From assembly GCF_024449095.1 (NCBI RefSeq), contig NZ_CP024627.1, positions 3,100,001 through 3,164,000 of the forward strand: DNA of 64,000 nt, read 5' to 3'. Each line of letters begins with the position of its first letter. The stretch's first letter is position 1. Shown piece by piece: positions 40,714 to 50,966 of this stretch. The notes below the pieces were generated by a model. The model was not told the origin of the DNA. It was given only the letters and a program-made list of their open reading frames with translations, and did no database searches. The DNA comes from Vibrio coralliilyticus (lineage in GTDB: Bacteria; Pseudomonadota; Gammaproteobacteria; Enterobacterales; Vibrionaceae). Position numbers and translations under genes: made by a program.

Positions 40714-40801
40714 ACACTTTTTCAAACTTATTTTCTCAGAAGCTTTTCACCTCTCTAACACTGCTGAAGCCTTGTGGCGTCTGCCGTGTCAGTGGATGCG
40801 C

Positions 40802-40829
40802 ATTATAGGGAGTCCTTCTGATAGCGCAA
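40802..40829 (-). promoter_or_regulatory. rRNA operon promoter P1
   Basis: The -35 TTGCGC (40824-40829) and a consensus -10 TATAAT (40802-40807) are 16 bp apart. A GCGC discriminator follows directly and an AT-rich tract (about 40832-40858) fits an UP element. These are the usual features of a ppGpp-sensitive rrn P1. Confidence 0.85.
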
Positions 40830-40891
40830 GCCCTTTTTCAAAAAAAATTGAAAAAACTCATCGCTCGTTGAAAATGTGTTCAAAACAACAA

Positions 40892-40916
40892 AAAAGAGGG
40901 CAAAAAGCCCTCTTTT
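40892..40916 (-). terminator. fre-operon terminator
   Basis: AAAAGAGGGC / GCCCTCTTTT around five A's lies 22 nt after the fre stop and has a T run on the minus strand. Confidence 0.88.
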
Positions 40917-40937
40917 ATCTATCTATTTCATTCAGTT

Positions 40938-41651
40938 TTAAATGAATGCGTACGCGTCAGCAAACATGCGGTCGCTGTTAGCACCTTTGTTCTGGGTAAA
41001 TTGTTCACGAGCCGCACCCGCCATTTCAAAACGTCCAGCAATGTAGATGTCATATTCTGCAAGAGAATCAAAATCGTCACTGACGGCTTGAAGTACGTTT
41101 CCGACTTTGCCTTGCCATTCAGAAGTCGCTTCTTCTACTACTGGAATAAAATGCACGTTGCTGAACTGTGCCGCGATACCATCCAGTTCGTCCTTAGCAT
41201 ATAGTTGGCGTTCATCTCGGCCACCCCAATAAAGGTGGATCTCATTGGTTTTATTTTGAGCCACGCAGTGGTCCAATATCGAACGTACGTAACTAAATCC
41301 TGTACCACCAGCAATCAAAAGTAGAGGACGTTCACTCTCTTCTTTAACCCAGGCATCGCCATGAGGCGCATCAATACTGATGTCACCATCATTTTCCAAT
41401 GCGTTTTGCATCGCTTCGACAACTTCAAGAGCATACGCGTTATGCTCTGCTGCACCAATGTGAAGCTCTAGCTCGCCTTCATGACGGCAAGGGCTGCTTG
41501 CAATAGAGAATGGACGTTTATCTTTTTCTCCCATCACAACCATTAGATACTGGCCAGCTTTGAAGCTGACTGGTGTCTCTGGATGCAACAGAATTCGATG
41601 GGTATTACAAGCTAACGGCTCAATAGACTTTACTTTACATTGGATGGTCAT
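40938..41651 (-). CDS. fre: NAD(P)H-flavin reductase Fre
   Basis: Fre reduces free flavins (FMN, FAD, riboflavin) with NAD(P)H. The 237-residue protein has the flavin-binding [10 protein letters not shown] segment (about 45-54). The NAD-binding [17 protein letters not shown] motif and the C-terminal [17 protein letters not shown] follow. It is paired with the ferredoxin gene 14 nt upstream. In E. coli fre also follows ubiD, and Fre can supply reduced FMN needed to make the prenylated flavin of UbiD. Confidence 0.95.
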   Translation of the reverse strand: MTIQCKVKSIEPLACNTHRILLHPETPVSFKAGQYLMVVMGEKDKRPFSIASSPCRHEGELELHIGAAEHNAYALEVVEAMQNALENDGDISIDAPHGDAWVKEESERPLLLIAGGTGFSYVRSILDHCVAQNKTNEIHLYWGGRDERQLYAKDELDGIAAQFSNVHFIPVVEEATSEWQGKVGNVLQAVSDDFDSLAEYDIYIAGRFEMAGAAREQFTQNKGANSDRMFADAYAFI

Positions 41652-41665
41652 GTTATTCCTCTTAC

Positions 41666-41935
41666 TTACTCCTCAAAAGTAAGTACCAAATTACTTTCTG
41701 CGAAGGCCTGACAAGCAAACACCCAGCCTTGTTGCTGCTCTTTCTCTGTGAGCATTGGCTCAAGCTGGTAAGTGACTCGACCTTCTATTTTCCGACACAG
41801 ACACGCTGCGCACGCTCCCACTTGGCAACGGTTTGGGAAGCTGATGTTATTGTTGAGCGCAGCTTCCAATACCGTTTCCCCTTCCTGCACATCGAACTGT
41901 ATATTCTGCGGCTGCAAGGTCACCAAATGGCTCAT
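41666..41935 (-). CDS. Plant-type [2Fe-2S] ferredoxin
   Basis: The 89-residue protein has the ferredoxin ligand set C-x4-C-x2-C in [10 protein letters not shown] (residues 36-45) and a fourth Cys in WVFACQAF. It starts at the ATGA overlap with the ubiD stop and ends 14 nt before fre. With fre it resembles a split version of ferredoxin-flavin reductases in which both parts are one protein. The electron acceptor is unknown; a link to UbiD or ubiquinone steps is only suggested by the operon. Confidence 0.9.
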   Translation of the reverse strand: MSHLVTLQPQNIQFDVQEGETVLEAALNNNISFPNRCQVGACAACLCRKIEGRVTYQLEPMLTEKEQQQGWVFACQAFAESNLVLTFEE

Positions 41936-43788
41936 AATATTCCCAGCTTACTCCATTTTGCATCGACCTGCGCAACTAACTGAGAATCTTTCTTGATTGG
42001 GATGCCCCACTCTCGCTGGACTTCTCCCTCAAACTTGTTGGTCGCATCCAAACCTAACTTAGAACTGCGACCTTCTTTTGCTTCTATTTTTACGGTGTCA
42101 CGATTAGGGTCCATTCGCGTGGTAATTGCCCAGATAATGTCATTCCAATCGTGCACATTGACGTCATCATCGCAGAGAATAACAAACTTGGCATCCGTAT
42201 ACTGCTTGAGAAACTCCCACACGCCATTGAGCACCGCTTTCGATTGCATCGCGTGCGTTTTCTTCATCGATACCACCATGAAGCGATCGGCGCCAGCAGA
42301 TTCTGGTAAAGCAATATCAACAATTTCCGGAAATGCCTGACGAAGTTGTTGTAGCTGCTCATCCGTAATCGCTGTTTGGCTTGCGGATGTTAACTCTGGA
42401 TCAGAAGCCTTCTCGGCATCCCATTTAATCGTTGCATCCAAGCCCATCTTAGAGCCAAGTCCCACTACTGGTGAGGCGAAATCGAGAGAATCAATAGGCG
42501 TGTTGTCAATCATTAAGGTATCGCGAACAGGTTCCATATGCTCACACATGGCCTTCACGACATCATCCCAACTGCGCGCATTAACACTTTCATCGCACAC
42601 TACAACGAACTTGGTGTACATGAACTGGCGAAGGAAAGACCATACCCCCATCATTACTCGCTTAGCATGCCCTGGGTATTGCTTTTTCATTGTTACCACC
42701 GCCATGCGGTACGAACAGCCTTCTGGTGGCAAATAGAAGTCTTCTATTTCAGGAAACTGCTTTTGCAGAATAGGAACAAACACTTCATTTAACGCAACAC
42801 CCAATACAGCAGGTTCATCTGGCGGACGCCCTGTGTAGGTGCTGTGATAGAGCGGGTCCTTACGCATGGTAATGTGAGTAATAGTAAAGACGTGGTGTTT
42901 TTCTTTTTCGTTGTAATAACCAGTGTGGTCACCATAAGGCCCTTCGTCCGCATACTCATTCGGGTCAATGTAACCCTCAAGCACAATCTCTGCGCTAGCA
43001 GGCACCTCAAGATTATTACTTACAGATTTAACCACTTCAGTTTTGCTGCCACGAAGCAAGCCCGCAAACGCATACTCAGATAAGGTATCTGGTACTGGTG
43101 TTACCGCGCCTAATATGGTGGCTGGGTCAGCACCAAATGCGACTGAAACAGGGAAGGGTTCTCCCGGGTTGGTTTCCATCCAGTCACGCAGATCAAGGGC
43201 TCCACCACGGTGCGCTAGCCAACGCATGATGATCTTGTTCTTACCAATTTTCTGCTGACGGTAAATTCCTAGATTCTGGCGCTTTTTATGTGGCCCTCGA
43301 GTCACGGTTAACCCCCACGTAAGCAGAGGCGCAACATCATCTTGCCAACAACTCATCACCGGGACTTTATCGAGATCAACTTCGTCACCTTGCCAAACAA
43401 TCTCCTGACACGCAGCTTTACGTAGCCTTTTGGCAGGCATGTTCAAGACTTGTCTAAAAACAGGCAGTTTCTCTAACGCGTCCTTAAAACCACGTGGTGG
43501 CTCGGGCTCCTTGAGATAAGCCAACAATTTACCCACTTCACGCAGATCTTTGACGTCTTCGCGCCCCATACCTATCGCGACCCGCTCAGGGGTGCCAAAC
43601 AGGTTGGTCAGCACAGGTACATCGTAGCCAATGGGATTTTCAAACAACAATGCCGGGCCACCTGCACGTAAAGTACGGTCGCTAATCTCTGTCATTTCAT
43701 AATGTGGATCGACAGGCTCGGAAATGCGTTTAAGCTTCCCCTCCTGCTCAAGGTGAGCGATAAAGTCGCGTAAATCCTTAAAACTCAT
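41932..43788 (-). CDS. ubiD: UbiD 4-hydroxy-3-polyprenylbenzoate decarboxylase with duplicated C-terminal domain
   Basis: UbiD decarboxylates the prenylated benzoate in ubiquinone synthesis using prenylated FMN. The protein is 618 residues, against 497 in E. coli. The catalytic region carries E282 in [14 protein letters not shown]. The extra length is an internal repeat. Segment 341-456 ([14 protein letters not shown]...GLDATIKW) is followed by a homologous segment 482-585 ([14 protein letters not shown]...GLDATNKF), joined by a polar linker. The last part ends in the usual [11 protein letters not shown] motif. It overlaps the ferredoxin gene by 4 nt. Confidence 0.95.
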   Translation of the reverse strand: MSFKDLRDFIAHLEQEGKLKRISEPVDPHYEMTEISDRTLRAGGPALLFENPIGYDVPVLTNLFGTPERVAIGMGREDVKDLREVGKLLAYLKEPEPPRGFKDALEKLPVFRQVLNMPAKRLRKAACQEIVWQGDEVDLDKVPVMSCWQDDVAPLLTWGLTVTRGPHKKRQNLGIYRQQKIGKNKIIMRWLAHRGGALDLRDWMETNPGEPFPVSVAFGADPATILGAVTPVPDTLSEYAFAGLLRGSKTEVVKSVSNNLEVPASAEIVLEGYIDPNEYADEGPYGDHTGYYNEKEKHHVFTITHITMRKDPLYHSTYTGRPPDEPAVLGVALNEVFVPILQKQFPEIEDFYLPPEGCSYRMAVVTMKKQYPGHAKRVMMGVWSFLRQFMYTKFVVVCDESVNARSWDDVVKAMCEHMEPVRDTLMIDNTPIDSLDFASPVVGLGSKMGLDATIKWDAEKASDPELTSASQTAITDEQLQQLRQAFPEIVDIALPESAGADRFMVVSMKKTHAMQSKAVLNGVWEFLKQYTDAKFVILCDDDVNVHDWNDIIWAITTRMDPNRDTVKIEAKEGRSSKLGLDATNKFEGEVQREWGIPIKKDSQLVAQVDAKWSKLGIL

Positions 43789-43825
43789 AGGTCTTCTGTG
43801 ACTGATTAAAGTGCAAGCAGTATAA

Positions 43826-43856
43826 CAAAAAGAGGAATCTTCCGATCCCTCTTTTC
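43826..43856 (-). terminator. Putative terminator upstream of ubiD
   Basis: AAAAGAGG and CCTCTTTT form an 8-bp stem in the spacer between the gene at 43870-44865 and ubiD. Confidence 0.6.
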
Positions 43857-43869
43857 TATAAGGTTATTT

Positions 43870-44865
43870 TTATTGTGATAATACGTTCAAAATCGCGCTG
43901 CTACGTACCTTTTGATTATGGCTAGCAAGCTCTTCTAGCCAAGTGGAATAACCCTGGTTGGCTAATTCCGTGGCCACCATGGAGGCCTCATCACGAATCG
44001 CCATTCTATCGATCAAGAAGGCTTTCACTTCTTCAGTCATGGGTTTAATTCGAGTCAACTCTTTAATGGCTTGCTCTTTAAGACTGGGGTTATGAGCAGC
44101 ATGCATGATCTGGTTAACTGCAAAGACATCACCCACCTTAGCTAATCGGCTTAGCTCCGTCTCGCTGTGGAAATCTGCTCGCATCAACCAAAGGAGTTTA
44201 TAGACTTCTGGATTTTCACTGACCTGAGCTAAACGAACCATGACTTGAGAAGAGGGTAACCAGCTGGTAACCGCTTCTCCGGTCAACTGAACGACTAAAT
44301 TATCAACCGCCTCAGGTGATAAGCTGTCCAACTCACGGATGAGTAATGCTTCCCGAGCCTGTACCTGGTAATCACTACCAGACAGCCACTTTTTCAGTTC
44401 CAATTCACCGCGCTCGGCACTCAGAACAAAATCGAGCGTGGACTGATCTTGGTGCCACTGCTTGAGCAACCGACTGGCTATTGCCGGATAATTAAACGCA
44501 GGAACAGAAAATTCATATCCGTCCCCTCTTTCCAGCACCTGATAGGTCGGCACCATGGCTTTTTGCTGTTCAACGAATAAAGCCATTTTCGGTGTCAAGA
44601 TGACATTTTGGTCTTCAATTTTCTTGAGTAAAAGGTAGCGAGCCACTTCTTGTTGAGGAAGCGACAATCTTTCGAGAGCGAAATTGAGCGAGTCGATATT
44701 ATTTTCGACAGCATATTGGAGAAGTTCAGCGACTTTATAGTGAATCTGCTGATCCTGAAGTAACTGTTCGGCTTTGTCTGGATGCATTTCCATCGCAGCA
44801 ACCGTTGGCGCTCCAATCAATAAAGATGTGCATAGGAGAACCGACGACAACATTCCTTGTTGCAT
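43870..44865 (-). CDS. Secreted helical-repeat protein of unknown function
   Basis: The 331-residue protein has a signal peptide (about 1-24, ending TVAAM) and an almost entirely helical body. The periodic pattern, such as AIKELTRIKPMTEEVKAFLIDRMAIRDEAS, suggests HEAT-like repeats. No catalytic motif is visible. It lies between rho and ubiD on the same strand, as in other vibrios as far as I recall. I do not recognise a family name. Confidence 0.65.
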   Translation of the reverse strand: MQQGMLSSVLLCTSLLIGAPTVAAMEMHPDKAEQLLQDQQIHYKVAELLQYAVENNIDSLNFALERLSLPQQEVARYLLLKKIEDQNVILTPKMALFVEQQKAMVPTYQVLERGDGYEFSVPAFNYPAIASRLLKQWHQDQSTLDFVLSAERGELELKKWLSGSDYQVQAREALLIRELDSLSPEAVDNLVVQLTGEAVTSWLPSSQVMVRLAQVSENPEVYKLLWLMRADFHSETELSRLAKVGDVFAVNQIMHAAHNPSLKEQAIKELTRIKPMTEEVKAFLIDRMAIRDEASMVATELANQGYSTWLEELASHNQKVRSSAILNVLSQ

Positions 44866-44925
44866 GTTAACCTCCTCTTAACATTCTCGCTCATTGTGAG
44901 CCCTATCAAATGAGAATGCAAACAA

Positions 44926-44954
44926 AAACGCCACCGACAATGTCGATGGCGTTT
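44926..44954 (-). terminator. rho intrinsic terminator
   Basis: AAACGCCA-c-CGACA pairs with TGTCG-a-TGGCGTTT. The hairpin lies 14 nt after the rho stop with a T run on the minus strand. Confidence 0.85.
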
Positions 44955-44968
44955 GGAATCACAAATTC

Positions 44969-46228
44969 TTACTGACGACGCATAGCATCAAAGAACTCAT
45001 CATTGGTCTTAGTCATTGCGAGCTTATCGATTAGGAATTCCATCGCGTCGATCTCACCCATCGGATGAACAATCTTACGCAAAATCCACATCTTCTGCAG
45101 CTCTTCATTCTTAGTCAAAAGTTCTTCACGACGAGTGCCTGAACGGTTGAAGTCGATAGCAGGGAAAACACGTTTCTCAGCGATCTTACGGTTCAGGTGG
45201 ATTTCCATGTTACCTGTACCTTTAAATTCTTCGTAGATAACTTCATCCATTTTAGAACCAGTATCAACTAGAGCCGTCGCAAGAATCGTTAGGCTACCAC
45301 CTTCTTCTACATTACGTGCAGCACCGAAGAAGCGCTTAGGTCGATGTAGGGCATTTGCATCGACACCACCAGTCAGAACTTTACCTGATGAAGGAACTAC
45401 CGTGTTGTATGCACGAGCTAGACGAGTGATAGAGTCAAGTAAGATAACTACGTCTTTCTTGTGTTCAACCAAGCGTTTCGCTTTCTCGATCACCATTTCA
45501 GCAACTTGTACGTGACGAGACGCTGGCTCATCAAACGTTGACGCAACCACTTCACCTTTAACCAGGCGCTGCATCTCGGTTACTTCTTCTGGACGCTCGT
45601 CGATAAGCAGTACCATTAGCTCACACTCAGGGTGGTTGTAAGCAATGCTTTGAGCAATGTTTTGCAGCAGCATTGTTTTACCCGCTTTTGGCGGAGCTAC
45701 GATTAGACCACGCTGACCTTTACCGATTGGAGAGGCTAAGTCTAAAACACGAGCTGTAATATCTTCTGTCGAACCGTTACCACGTTCCATCACCATACGC
45801 TCATTGGCGTGCAGTGGCGTTAAGTTTTCAAATAGAATCTTATTACGTGCGTTATCCGGCTTGTCATCATTAACTGTATTAACTTTCAACAGAGCAAAGT
45901 AACGCTCGCCGTCTTTTGGTGGACGAATCTTACCGGCAATCGAGTCACCAGTACGAAGGTTGAAACGGCGGATTTGACTTGGAGAGACATAGATATCGTC
46001 TGGACCTGCCAAGTAAGAACTGTCTGCGCTACGCAAGAAGCCAAAACCGTCTTGAAGTATTTCCAGAACCCCGTCGCCAAAAATATCTTCTCCACTTTTT
46101 GCATGTGCTTTAAGGATGGCGAAGATGATGTCTTGCTTTCTTAGACGTGCCAGGTTTTCAAGGCCCAAGCTTTCGCCAAGTTTGACAAGATCAGACACAG
46201 GTCTGTTCTTCAGTTCTGTTAGATTCAT
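44969..46228 (-). CDS. rho: Transcription termination factor Rho
   Basis: Rho is the RNA-dependent ATPase-helicase that ends transcripts. The 419-residue protein has the N-terminal RNA-binding domain ([36 protein letters not shown]). The ATPase core has Walker A APPKAGKT (178-185) and [15 protein letters not shown]. The start ATG at 46228 gives the conserved MNLTEL start; an in-frame start eight codons upstream was rejected. A leader of about 170 nt without genes precedes it, which could hold autoregulation sites. Confidence 0.97.
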   Translation of the reverse strand: MNLTELKNRPVSDLVKLGESLGLENLARLRKQDIIFAILKAHAKSGEDIFGDGVLEILQDGFGFLRSADSSYLAGPDDIYVSPSQIRRFNLRTGDSIAGKIRPPKDGERYFALLKVNTVNDDKPDNARNKILFENLTPLHANERMVMERGNGSTEDITARVLDLASPIGKGQRGLIVAPPKAGKTMLLQNIAQSIAYNHPECELMVLLIDERPEEVTEMQRLVKGEVVASTFDEPASRHVQVAEMVIEKAKRLVEHKKDVVILLDSITRLARAYNTVVPSSGKVLTGGVDANALHRPKRFFGAARNVEEGGSLTILATALVDTGSKMDEVIYEEFKGTGNMEIHLNRKIAEKRVFPAIDFNRSGTRREELLTKNEELQKMWILRKIVHPMGEIDAMEFLIDKLAMTKTNDEFFDAMRRQ

Positions 46229-46380
46229 TGTGGTGGATACTTTTTTAGTCAAAATAGGATCTGTTATTTAGTTAAGATGAATTTGGTCACAGGATCGACC
46301 AAGAAGAGATACTTGTTTATTTAACGTGCGATAAATTAGCACTAAATACTAGCCTAGTCTAGATTTTGTTAGCCTTCAAA

Positions 46381-46412
46381 AACAAAACCGCACATTGAGG
46401 TCAATGTACGGT
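46381..46412 (-). terminator. trxA terminator
   Basis: ACCG-c-ACATTGA pairs with TCAATGT-a-CGGT around GG, with a T-rich tail on the minus strand, 19 nt after trxA. Confidence 0.75.
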
Positions 46413-46430
46413 CTTATCTGAACAACTTAT

Positions 46431-46757
46431 TTATAGGTTCGCGTCCAAAAACTCTTTTAGTTGAGTCTTAGATAAAGCACCTACTTTCGTCGCTGCCACG
46501 CTACCATCTTTGAAAAGTAGTAACGTTGGGATACCACGAATACCAAATTTCGGTGGAGTACCTGCGTTTTGGTCGATATTCAGTTTACCGATAGTGAGTT
46601 TGCCTTCGTACTCGTCGGCGATTTCGTCCAAAATAGGAGCAATCATCTTACAAGGACCACACCATTCTGCCCAAAAATCAACAAGAACCGGGCCTGCAGC
46701 GTTTAGTACGTCGGCTTCAAAACCGTCATCAGTTAGCTGCAAAATCTTATCACTCAT
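46431..46757 (-). CDS. trxA: Thioredoxin 1
   Basis: The 108-residue thioredoxin has the active site WCGPC with C33 and C36. It also has the conserved Asp in LVDFWAEW and the cis-Pro in [11 protein letters not shown]. It reduces protein disulfides using NADPH through TrxB. ATG 46755-46757 behind GGAGTGGAAG is the start. It is divergent from rhlB, as in E. coli. Confidence 0.97.
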   Translation of the reverse strand: MSDKILQLTDDGFEADVLNAAGPVLVDFWAEWCGPCKMIAPILDEIADEYEGKLTIGKLNIDQNAGTPPKFGIRGIPTLLLFKDGSVAATKVGALSKTQLKEFLDANL

Positions 46758-46869
46758 CTTCCACTCCAATGTGTTTTTTCGGAACTGGTTGGATGATAAC
46801 CAGTATTTAGATGCCCTATTGGAATGTATTTACTTTCGTATTGCAAGCTTAAGCTGATATTCTATAGCC

Positions 46870-48171
46870 ATGAAAAAGACGCATATCACAGAGCAAAAGT
46901 TCGCCAATTTGGGTTTACACCCCCAAGTTACTGAAGGTTTGGAGAAAAAAGGGTTCGAGTTTTGTACCCCAATCCAAGCTTTGGCGTTGCCGGTACTGCT
47001 CACCGGCCAAGACATCGCAGGTCAGGCTCAAACAGGTACAGGGAAAACCCTAGCCTTCCTGACGGCTACTTTTAACCATTTGCTGAACACTCCAGAGCAC
47101 GAGGGTCGTAAACCAACGCAACCACGTGCCATCATCATGGCACCGACCCGTGAACTGGCAATTCAGATTTACAACGATGCAGAACCTCTCACCCAAAGCA
47201 CAGGCATCAAAGCAGCTTTAGCTTACGGTGGTGAAAGCTACGACAAGCAGTTGGCGAAGCTTGAGCAAGGCGTCGATGTACTCATTGGCACTACAGGTCG
47301 CATTATTGATTTCTATAAGCAACGAGTCTTCAACCTGAACAATATTCAGGCTGTTGTGCTTGATGAAGCCGATCGCATGTTCGACCTTGGTTTCATCAAA
47401 GACATCCGTTTCCTATTCCGCCGTATGCCTGAACCCAAAGAGCGCTTGAACATGTTGTTCTCAGCAACACTGTCATACCGTGTTCAAGAGCTGGCTTTCG
47501 AACATATGCACAACCCAGAGCACGTTGTGGTGGAACCGGAAGTCAAAACCGGTCACCGCATTCAGGAAGAGCTGTTTTACCCGTCTAACGAACACAAGAT
47601 GTCTCTGCTACAAACTCTTATTGAAGAAGAGTGGCCAGAGCGCGCGATCATCTTTGCTAATACCAAACACAAATGTGAATCCGTATGGGGTCACCTAGCC
47701 GCTGATGGCCACCGTGTAGGCCTATTGACGGGCGATGTACCACAGAAGAAGCGCGAACGCATCTTAGAGCAGTTCACTAAAGGTGAAGTTGACCTGCTAG
47801 TGGCGACAGACGTGGCAGCTCGTGGTCTCCACATCCCTCAAGTGACTCACGTGTTTAACTTCGACCTACCTGACGATTGCGAAGATTACGTACACCGCAT
47901 CGGTCGTACAGGTCGAGCAGGAGCCAGTGGTCACTCAATCAGCTTTGCGTGTGAAGATTATGCGATCAACCTTCCGCCAATTGAAGAGTATATTGAACAC
48001 ACGATTCCTGTGTCTGACTACGACCCAAGTGCTTTGATTGAAGATCTACCAGCACCGTTACGTCTGCGCTCTAACCGTCCGCAGCAACGTCGCACTAATA
48101 CTGGTGGCTCACGCTCAGGCAACCGTCGTAACCACAACCGCTCTCGTCAACGTCAACAAAAGGATTCTTAA
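46870..48171 (+). CDS. rhlB: ATP-dependent RNA helicase RhlB
   Basis: RhlB is the DEAD-box helicase of the RNA degradosome. The 433-residue protein has motif I AQTGTGKT (53-60), motif II in [12 protein letters not shown], and motif [13 protein letters not shown] basic Arg/Gln-rich tail (about 398-433) ends the protein. gppA starts 8 nt downstream. Confidence 0.96.
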   Translation: MKKTHITEQKFANLGLHPQVTEGLEKKGFEFCTPIQALALPVLLTGQDIAGQAQTGTGKTLAFLTATFNHLLNTPEHEGRKPTQPRAIIMAPTRELAIQIYNDAEPLTQSTGIKAALAYGGESYDKQLAKLEQGVDVLIGTTGRIIDFYKQRVFNLNNIQAVVLDEADRMFDLGFIKDIRFLFRRMPEPKERLNMLFSATLSYRVQELAFEHMHNPEHVVVEPEVKTGHRIQEELFYPSNEHKMSLLQTLIEEEWPERAIIFANTKHKCESVWGHLAADGHRVGLLTGDVPQKKRERILEQFTKGEVDLLVATDVAARGLHIPQVTHVFNFDLPDDCEDYVHRIGRTGRAGASGHSISFACEDYAINLPPIEEYIEHTIPVSDYDPSALIEDLPAPLRLRSNRPQQRRTNTGGSRSGNRRNHNRSRQRQQKDS

Positions 48172-48178
48172 GTCGTCT

Positions 48179-49669
48179 ATGAGCCAAGCAGTTTCTTCTC
48201 CGCTCTACGCTGCCATCGACCTCGGGTCGAACAGTTTTCACATGCTCGTTGTGCGTCATATTGATGGCAGCGTTCAAACTATGGCCAAAATCAAACGTAA
48301 GGTTCGTCTTGCCGCAGGGTTAGACAGCAACAATGCGTTAAGCCAAGAGGCCATGCAACGCGGGTGGGACTGCTTGAGTCTCTTTGCCGAGCGACTTCAG
48401 GATATCCCAGCTCAACACATTCGCATTGTGGGTACCGCTACACTGCGCACCGCAACCAATGCGGATGTCTTTGTTGAGAAAGCGAATCAGATTCTCGGCC
48501 ACAAGATTGACGTTATCTGCGGTGAGGAGGAAGCCGCGACCATTTATAAAGGGGTCGCCCACACATCAGGTGGCTGCGGACGACGTTTGGTGGTCGATAT
48601 TGGCGGTGCCAGTACTGAACTTATTATCGGTCAAGGTTTTGAAGCCAAAGCGCTGACCAGCCTGAAGATGGGTTGTGTCACTTGGCTGGAACGTCACTTT
48701 AAAGACCGTCAACTCACCGTAACCAATTTTAATCATGCGATTGAAGCGGCCAAAGAAGCGCTGAGACCTATCCTTGAGCAATACACTCAAATTGGCTGGG
48801 ACGTGTGCGTTGGTGCTTCTGGTACCGTTCAGGCCTTGCAGGAAATTATGCTGGCGCAAGGTATGGACGAGGTCATTACTCACGCCAAACTCAAGCGTCT
48901 GCAAAAACAAGCCATGCTGGCGGATCATTTGGAAGAGCTGGAGATTGAAGGGCTAACGCTAGAGCGCGCATTGGTATTCCCAAGCGGTCTTTCGATTCTC
49001 ATCGCTATCTTTGAACTGCTAGAAATTGATTCGATGACACTGGCGGGCGGCGCATTACGTGAGGGCTTAGTGTATGAAATGGTCGATGAGCTCAAGCAAG
49101 ATGACATTCGTGCTCGCACAATTGCCAGTGTACAAAGTCGCTATCAGATTGATACCGCATACGGGGAGCAAGTGGCTACTTTAGCCAGTAAATTACTTGA
49201 TCAATGTGAAGCCCAGTGGATTACAGAAGCTCAGGGAAGTATTTTGCTCGAAACGGCGGCCAAGCTGCACGAGATCGGTCTGACGATTGATTTCAAGAAA
49301 GGCGGCGAACACAGTGCTTACCTGCTACAAAACCTTGATCTTCCGGGTTATACCCGAGCACAAAAACACTTTCTAGGTGAAATCTCGCGTCGTTACCGTG
49401 AGCAGCTCACATCTCTACCAGAGCAACACGCACTGTCGGGTAATAGTGCTAAACGAGTCCTGCGCCTGTTGCGTTTGGCGGTTCTTCTCACTCATCGTCG
49501 CAACCCAGATTTAGAACCAAGCATCACTCTTCAATCTCAAGGCGATAAGCTAACTTTGACTATCGCGGAACAATGGCTGAAAGCCAACCCTCTGACTGCC
49601 GCAGAGTTAGAAATTGAAGCCAACCGCCAAAGTGATATTGGCTGGCCCTTGAATATCATTGCTAAGTAG
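48179..49669 (+). CDS. gppA: Guanosine-5'-triphosphate,3'-diphosphate pyrophosphatase GppA
   Basis: GppA converts pppGpp to ppGpp and degrades polyphosphate. The 496-residue protein has the ASKHA motifs [13 protein letters not shown] (near 11-23) and [12 protein letters not shown], and a C-terminal HD-like domain. The start is ATG at 48179, which gives [18 protein letters not shown]. The long in-frame extension overlapping rhlB was rejected. Confidence 0.94.
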   Translation: MSQAVSSPLYAAIDLGSNSFHMLVVRHIDGSVQTMAKIKRKVRLAAGLDSNNALSQEAMQRGWDCLSLFAERLQDIPAQHIRIVGTATLRTATNADVFVEKANQILGHKIDVICGEEEAATIYKGVAHTSGGCGRRLVVDIGGASTELIIGQGFEAKALTSLKMGCVTWLERHFKDRQLTVTNFNHAIEAAKEALRPILEQYTQIGWDVCVGASGTVQALQEIMLAQGMDEVITHAKLKRLQKQAMLADHLEELEIEGLTLERALVFPSGLSILIAIFELLEIDSMTLAGGALREGLVYEMVDELKQDDIRARTIASVQSRYQIDTAYGEQVATLASKLLDQCEAQWITEAQGSILLETAAKLHEIGLTIDFKKGGEHSAYLLQNLDLPGYTRAQKHFLGEISRRYREQLTSLPEQHALSGNSAKRVLRLLRLAVLLTHRRNPDLEPSITLQSQGDKLTLTIAEQWLKANPLTAAELEIEANRQSDIGWPLNIIAK

Positions 49670-49680
49670 CAAGCCCGATA

Positions 49681-49720
49681 AAAAAGCCCGGTCAGAGTAT
49701 TCTCCACCGGGCTTTGTTTT
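49681..49720. terminator. Bidirectional terminator between gppA and yhhQ
   Basis: AAAGCCCGGT / ACCGGGCTTT with a 13-nt loop lies between the convergent genes. Confidence 0.8.
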
Positions 49721-49729
49721 GATTCACGC

Positions 49730-50398
49730 TTACTGAGCGCCGACCACTTTAAATTCTGGGTTAACGGCTGTCAGCTTCTTCACCAAATAATTCAATAAGA
49801 CGCCATACATAGGCACAAACAGACCTAAGCTGATCACCAGTTTGAATCCATAATCCACCAGCGCTATTTCTGTCCAGTGCTCGGCCATAAATGGATCAGG
49901 GCTCTGGTAAAACGCAATCGCAAAAAACGCAATGGTGTCGAGCGCATTACCAAATAAGGTTGAGCACGTTGGGGCAACCCACCACTGCTTTAGCTGGCGT
50001 AGACGGTTAAATACGTGCACATCCAAAATCTGACCCAGCAAATAAGCCATAAAGCTCGCAATCGCGATTCGTGCCACAAACAAGTTAAACTCGCCTAATT
50101 GGCTAAAGCCTTGGAATGCACCTTCATAGAAGAGAACGGATAGGCCGTAAGACACCGCAAGAGCTGGCAGCATCACCAAGAAGATAATCTTACGAGCTAG
50201 TTGCGTGCCAAAAATCCGCACCGTCAAATCGGTCGCTAGGAAGATAAACGGGAAAGTGAAAGCGCCCCAAGTGGTATGAAACCCGAACACGGTGAACGGA
50301 AGCTGAACCAGATAGTTACTTGATGCAATAATGATCAGGTGGAACAGGACTAATAAGAAAAGGGCTTTGCGCTGCTGCGCAGGGGTAAAGTTACTCAT
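49730..50398 (-). CDS. yhhQ: Queuosine precursor transporter YhhQ
   Basis: YhhQ imports preQ0 and preQ1 for queuosine synthesis. The 222-residue protein has six TM helices and the family features SSNYLVQLPFTVFGFHTTWG and FIFLATDLTVRIFG, plus the loop QILDVHVFNRLRQLKQWW. The ATG at 50396-50398 was preferred over a start 19 codons upstream because it fits the family start (MSNFTPAQQRKALF) and has AAAAGGTATCGC upstream. The mRNA leader of about 180 nt contains a start-stop element. Confidence 0.93.
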   Translation of the reverse strand: MSNFTPAQQRKALFLLVLFHLIIIASSNYLVQLPFTVFGFHTTWGAFTFPFIFLATDLTVRIFGTQLARKIIFLVMLPALAVSYGLSVLFYEGAFQGFSQLGEFNLFVARIAIASFMAYLLGQILDVHVFNRLRQLKQWWVAPTCSTLFGNALDTIAFFAIAFYQSPDPFMAEHWTEIALVDYGFKLVISLGLFVPMYGVLLNYLVKKLTAVNPEFKVVGAQ

Positions 50399-50540
50399 GC
50401 GATACCTTTTTAGTTTGGTTTGGGGGTGAGGGAACCCAAATCGAATCACTTCCAAGCCACGGAAGGACTCTGACCAACAATGTAAAATGAAAAATCAATG
50501 TGATATTTAAGTCGTACCGTTTGTGCAAACTGACACTCAG

Positions 50541-50562
50541 CTATTACATTGCAAAAACCTCC
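50541..50562 (-). promoter_or_regulatory. AUG-UAA start-stop element with perfect Shine-Dalgarno in the yhhQ leader
   Basis: On the minus strand GGAGGT (50557-50562) lies 7 nt before an ATG (50547-50549). The ATG is followed directly by TAA and then TAG. Such start-stop elements can hold ribosomes in the leader and control downstream translation. Whether this one does is inferred. Confidence 0.45.
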
Positions 50563-50587
50563 GACACGACAAATATCGCGGCGGGCG

Positions 50588-50615
50588 ATTATACATTAAC
50601 CAATATGAGTCGCAA
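50588..50615 (-). promoter_or_regulatory. Putative yhhQ promoter
   Basis: TTGCGA (50610-50615) and consensus TATAAT (50588-50593) are 16 bp apart, giving a start about 32 nt before the start-stop AUG. Confidence 0.55.
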
Positions 50616-50645
50616 TAGGCAGGTTTTACGCAATCGTTAACCTAG

Positions 50646-50966
50646 CTAAAATCCACGCTGAAACAGGCCCGCTAGGTAATCTAACTCTTCTTTGCTGGCA
50701 TCTATACTCAGAGCTTCCAACCAGATACTTTCGCTGTAATGCTCGGACTTAAGAAACAGCTGACACCCCTCAAAATCAATCAACCATGAGTGAATATCAG
50801 CATCCCATTGCTTTTCAATCACAGACGCAGAGAGGAGTTTTATTAGCTTATCGGCCAGCTGAGGAAAACTATCAAAATCAAAACGCGGAGCTCGAATGAT
50901 GATACGACCTTGCTGCGCTTGATACTCAAGTAAACCAAATTCCGTTTGTTGCCCTGAATCAACCAT
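50646..50966 (-). CDS. DUF3630 family protein
   Basis: The 106-residue protein belongs to DUF3630, a family commonly found after recQ in vibrios. It is compact and soluble, with a FDFDSFPQLADKLIKLL helix region and no membrane segment. It overlaps the recQ 3' end by 8 nt, so it is co-expressed with recQ. Its function is unknown. Confidence 0.75.
   Translation of the reverse strand: MVDSGQQTEFGLLEYQAQQGRIIIRAPRFDFDSFPQLADKLIKLLSASVIEKQWDADIHSWLIDFEGCQLFLKSEHYSESIWLEALSIDASKEELDYLAGLFQRGF

Noticed and set aside
50399..50455. N-terminal extension of YhhQ
   Set aside because: The family start is MSNFTPAQQ at 50398; the extra 19 residues have no family match.
50399..50640. preQ1 riboswitch upstream of yhhQ
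   Set aside because: I looked for the known preQ1-I and preQ1-II consensus patterns and did not see them; only the start-stop element was found.
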